Assembly: GCF_003611735.1 (NCBI RefSeq)
Contig: NZ_RAWG01000053.1
Span: 1 to 42,217, forward strand
Reading direction: 5' to 3'
Origin: Corallococcus sicarius
GTDB taxonomy: Bacteria > Myxococcota > Myxococcia > Myxococcales > Myxococcaceae
DNA length: 42,217 nt
Below the pieces are notes generated by a model. The model did not search any database, was not told the origin of the DNA, and saw only the letters and a list, made by a program, of their open reading frames with translations. The position numbers and the translations under genes were made by a program. Position 1 is the first letter of the stretch. The number at the start of each line of letters is the position of its first letter. Shown piece after piece: positions 40,082 through 42,217 of the stretch.

Positions 40082-41770
40082 ATGACGGCGCCGATGAAGG
40101 AGTCCCGGTCCGTGCGGTGGGGGCTCGGTGTCGTCCTGGTGGTGCTGTTGCTCCAGGCCGCGCGCCTCGCGCTGCACAAGGCGTTCAGCATCGACGAGTT
40201 CCAGTACGCGCATGCCGCGTGGCTCATGGCGCACGGGCAGGTGCCGTACCGCGACTTCTTCGAGGTGCACTTCCCCCTCGTGTACCAGTTGCTCGCGCCG
40301 CTGTTCCGGCTGCTCGGGGATGATCCGCGCAACGTGCTCGCGCTGCGCGCCGCCATGCTCGTGCCGCTCGTGGGGGCCTGCGCCTCGGTGTTCGTCCTCA
40401 ACCGCCGCGAGGGCCGCACCGCCGCGCTCCTCGCCCCAGTGCTGCTGTTGCTCTCACCCGCGTACCTGCACTTCGCCACGGAGGTGCGCCCGGATGCCCT
40501 CACCGCCGCGCTCTTCCTCGGGGCGCTCGCGGCGCTGGCCGTGCAACCTGGATCCGCTTCCTCGTCCTTCCTGGCGGGCGTGCTGCTCGTCGCCGCCGGC
40601 TGGGGCTCGCAGAAAGCGCTCTTCTTCGGCGGGCTGGTGGGCGCGTTCCTCATCGGGGAGCTCCTGCTGCGCCGGGGACGACTGCCCGCGCCCCGCGCCT
40701 TCTTCCTCGGCGTCCTCACCGCGCTGTCCGCCGTGGCCGCGTACCTCACGGTCACGGGTTCCTGGCGCGCCTGGTGGCACTGGTGCTTCGTCTGGGCCTC
40801 CGAACACCAACGTCACTACCCTGGCTTCTCGTGGCGCGAATACCTGGTGCCCGCGCTGGGTGAACAGCCCGCGTTCTTCCTCCTCGCCGCCGTCGGGTTC
40901 GTCGCCACCGTCCGGGGCCTGCTGAAGCAGGGTGACCGGGGGACACCCGACGTGCTCCTCGTCATCGCCGTGCCCGCGACGTTCGGCGCGTACGCGCTCC
41001 AGCGCGCCCCGTTCCCCTACAGTCTGCTGCCCTTCCTCGGAGTGCTCGCGCCCTTCGCGGCGCGCGGAGTCCTCGCGGTGCTCTCCCGGCTGCGCACTCC
41101 CGTGGGACGCACCGTGGGGCTTGTCGGGCTCTGTGGCCTGCTCGCCGTGCAGGCCGCGCACGTGAATGCGCGGCTGGACGGTGGTGGCAACGCACGGCAG
41201 CGCGAGGTGCTCGCGCGCATCGCCACGCTCACGGGACCGGAGGACGTCGTCTACGACAACTCGGGCGGCTTCGTGAGCCGGCCCCATGCGCACTTCTACT
41301 TCTACACGGACGCGTACCTGCGCGGCTCGCTCGTGGACCTGCTGTCCCATGACATGCCCCGCGCCCTCGTGGAGCAGGGCTGCGTGTTGCGCGTGGACGA
41401 CCTGCGCACCTCCGGCCTTCCTCCCGCGCTGCGCCGCTTCCTCGACGCGCACTACCAGCCGCTCGACGGGGACCTCTACCTCTGGGGCCAGCGCTACCGC
41501 GTGCCCGCGGACTCCGGAGCGCTGGACGACCACTTCCTCGCGGTGCGCGCGGACCGGTACTTCGTCCATCCCGCGAGCGTGCTCGACACCGGCGCGCTGT
41601 TCCTCGACGGCGTGCGGATCACCACCTCCGAATTCACCCTGTCCCAGGGCCGCCACACCCTTCGCTACGAAGGCCGCGCGGAGGGCCTCCAACTCCTCTG
41701 GCTTCCCCGCGACGGGAAGCGCTGGACGCCGCGTCCAGGCGCACCGGCGACGTACTCACGTCTGTTCTGA
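40082..41770 (+). CDS. GT39/ArnT-like membrane glycosyltransferase
   Basis: A 562-residue polytopic protein with about nine to ten transmembrane segments in the first ~340 residues and a soluble C-terminal domain. The first extracytoplasmic loop holds the GT-C acidic motif AFSIDEFQYAHAAWLMAHG (Asp-Glu), followed by VPYRDFFEVHFPLVYQLL, typical of PMT/ArnT-type enzymes that take sugar from a polyprenyl-phosphate donor. A later ATEVRPDALTAALFLGALAAL segment matches the family's second conserved loop. The start could be 40082 or the Met at 40094; there is no clear ribosome-binding site for either. The acceptor (lipid, protein or glycan) is unknown. It depends on the same lipid-carrier pool that uppP recycles, a loose functional link. 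Confidence 0.87.
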   Translation: MTAPMKESRSVRWGLGVVLVVLLLQAARLALHKAFSIDEFQYAHAAWLMAHGQVPYRDFFEVHFPLVYQLLAPLFRLLGDDPRNVLALRAAMLVPLVGACASVFVLNRREGRTAALLAPVLLLLSPAYLHFATEVRPDALTAALFLGALAALAVQPGSASSSFLAGVLLVAAGWGSQKALFFGGLVGAFLIGELLLRRGRLPAPRAFFLGVLTALSAVAAYLTVTGSWRAWWHWCFVWASEHQRHYPGFSWREYLVPALGEQPAFFLLAAVGFVATVRGLLKQGDRGTPDVLLVIAVPATFGAYALQRAPFPYSLLPFLGVLAPFAARGVLAVLSRLRTPVGRTVGLVGLCGLLAVQAAHVNARLDGGGNARQREVLARIATLTGPEDVVYDNSGGFVSRPHAHFYFYTDAYLRGSLVDLLSHDMPRALVEQGCVLRVDDLRTSGLPPALRRFLDAHYQPLDGDLYLWGQRYRVPADSGALDDHFLAVRADRYFVHPASVLDTGALFLDGVRITTSEFTLSQGRHTLRYEGRAEGLQLLWLPRDGKRWTPRPGAPATYSRLF

Positions 41771-41795
41771 TCCGACGTTCACCACCCGGTGACAC

Positions 41796-41824
41796 GCGAG
41801 CCTCCCCACGGGGTCAGGCCTCGC
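41796..41824 (+). terminator. Weak hairpin after the glycosyltransferase gene
   Basis: GCGAG (41796-41800) pairs with CTCGC (41820-41824), with an inner CCCC/GGGG pairing, 25 bases beyond the stop. It is imperfect and has no T tract. The rest of 41771-41984 shows no gene that I can support. Confidence 0.25.
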
Positions 41825-41984
41825 ATGGCCCCGCAGGACGTCCTCACTGTCGTCCCCGCCCTCTCCCGCGCCTCCTCCATTCTGAAGTCAACCGTGCGCG
41901 TCTTCACCGGCCCCGCGTCGAACTCCTCGCCCAGGCGCGAGTCCTTACTGTGCCTGCACAGGAAACTCCTGCCGTGGAGGCGCC

Positions 41985-42217
41985 GTGGCTGAACATGACT
42001 CGGAGCGAAAGCGAACACGTGCTCCCATCCCTTCCCAGGGAGTGATGACGCTCCTGGAGCGTTGGGTCTCCGACCTCGAACGCGAAGCTCCCTTCTCGCC
42101 CCAGGAGCCGGTGGCCGCGCCGCGTCCGCGCGCCAACCCGGCAATGCCCGCACGGCCCGACTCCGACCCCTTCTCCGAGCCGAAGCCCCGGGCCCCAGCA
42201 GCGGCACCGGCCCCAGC
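41985..42217 (+). CDS. Partial Pro/Ala-rich protein, truncated by the window end
   Basis: The GTG at 41985 has an excellent GGAGG five bases upstream, and the frame stays open to the end of the window (77 complete codons). The protein begins MAEHDSERKRTRAPIP, then GVMTLLERWVSDLEREAPF (a possible amphipathic helix), and becomes Pro/Ala/Arg-rich (APRPRANPAMPARPDSD, KPRAPAAAPAPA). It has no signal peptide and no recognised domain in the visible part. The linker-like composition suggests that a folded domain follows outside the window. Confidence 0.65.
   Translation, partial: MAEHDSERKRTRAPIPSQGVMTLLERWVSDLEREAPFSPQEPVAAPRPRANPAMPARPDSDPFSEPKPRAPAAAPAP

Noticed and set aside
1-42217. tRNA, rRNA, CRISPR, insertion sequences, integrases or phage genes
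   Set aside because: No cloverleaf-like element, spaced direct repeats, transposase motif or att-like duplication was recognised by eye. A tRNA or repeat scan would be decisive.

Overview
The window is very GC-rich (by eye about 70 %), densely coded and strongly G/C-biased at third codon positions. Family content points to a myxobacterium, most likely Myxococcaceae (Myxococcus/Corallococcus type): a kinase-like protein joined to PilZ-like, J-like and TPR regions, large MoxR/VWA clusters, and many GTG starts in ATGA/GTGA overlaps. The genus is inference; there is no rRNA marker. I see no tRNA, rRNA, CRISPR array, insertion sequence, integrase or phage gene, so this reads as ordinary chromosome. 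No gene-free stretch exceeds about 250 bases.

Layout. 64-3199 (+): uppP, a CoA-pyrophosphatase-like Nudix hydrolase, a class I methyltransferase and a DUF488 protein, probably one transcript. 3281-5682: a secreted serine beta-lactamase-family protein meets a small exported protein head-on at a shared CTAG; beyond it lie two doubtful small reading frames. 5697-9911 (-): a tandem-SGNH protein and an AlgI-like MBOAT acyltransferase, a likely cell-surface O-acylation pair. 10090-16184 (+): mannose-1-phosphate guanylyltransferase, the degenerate kinase multidomain protein, phosphomannomutase/phosphoglucomutase and a ROK sugar kinase; three of the four supply sugar phosphates and GDP-mannose and may feed surface glycans, as may the acylation pair and uppP. 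16309-20029 (-): a three-gene operon of a DUF547 protein, a stand-alone LanM-type lanthipeptide dehydratase with no cyclase domain, and a secreted Ycf48-like propeller. 20097-23592: a Rieske oxygenase, a tiny cysteine protein, and a TolC-like protein divergent from a MarR regulator. 23632-25502 (-): exbB-exbD-tonB. 25742-26737 (-): aldo/keto reductase. 26892-39218 (+): eight same-strand genes, many overlapping by 4-8 bases, that join a MoxR AAA+ ATPase, a DUF58 protein and two VWA membrane proteins to an ABC transporter. 39310-41770 (+): a secreted endonuclease/exonuclease/phosphatase-fold protein and a GT39-type membrane glycosyltransferase. A proline/alanine-rich gene runs off the right end.

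Most worth a second look: the cyclase-less LanM-like operon; the MoxR-ABC-VWA cluster; and a diverged 101/98-bp tandem duplication at the DUF58/VWA junction that has created a 33-codon reading frame still coupled at both ends by GTGA overlaps.
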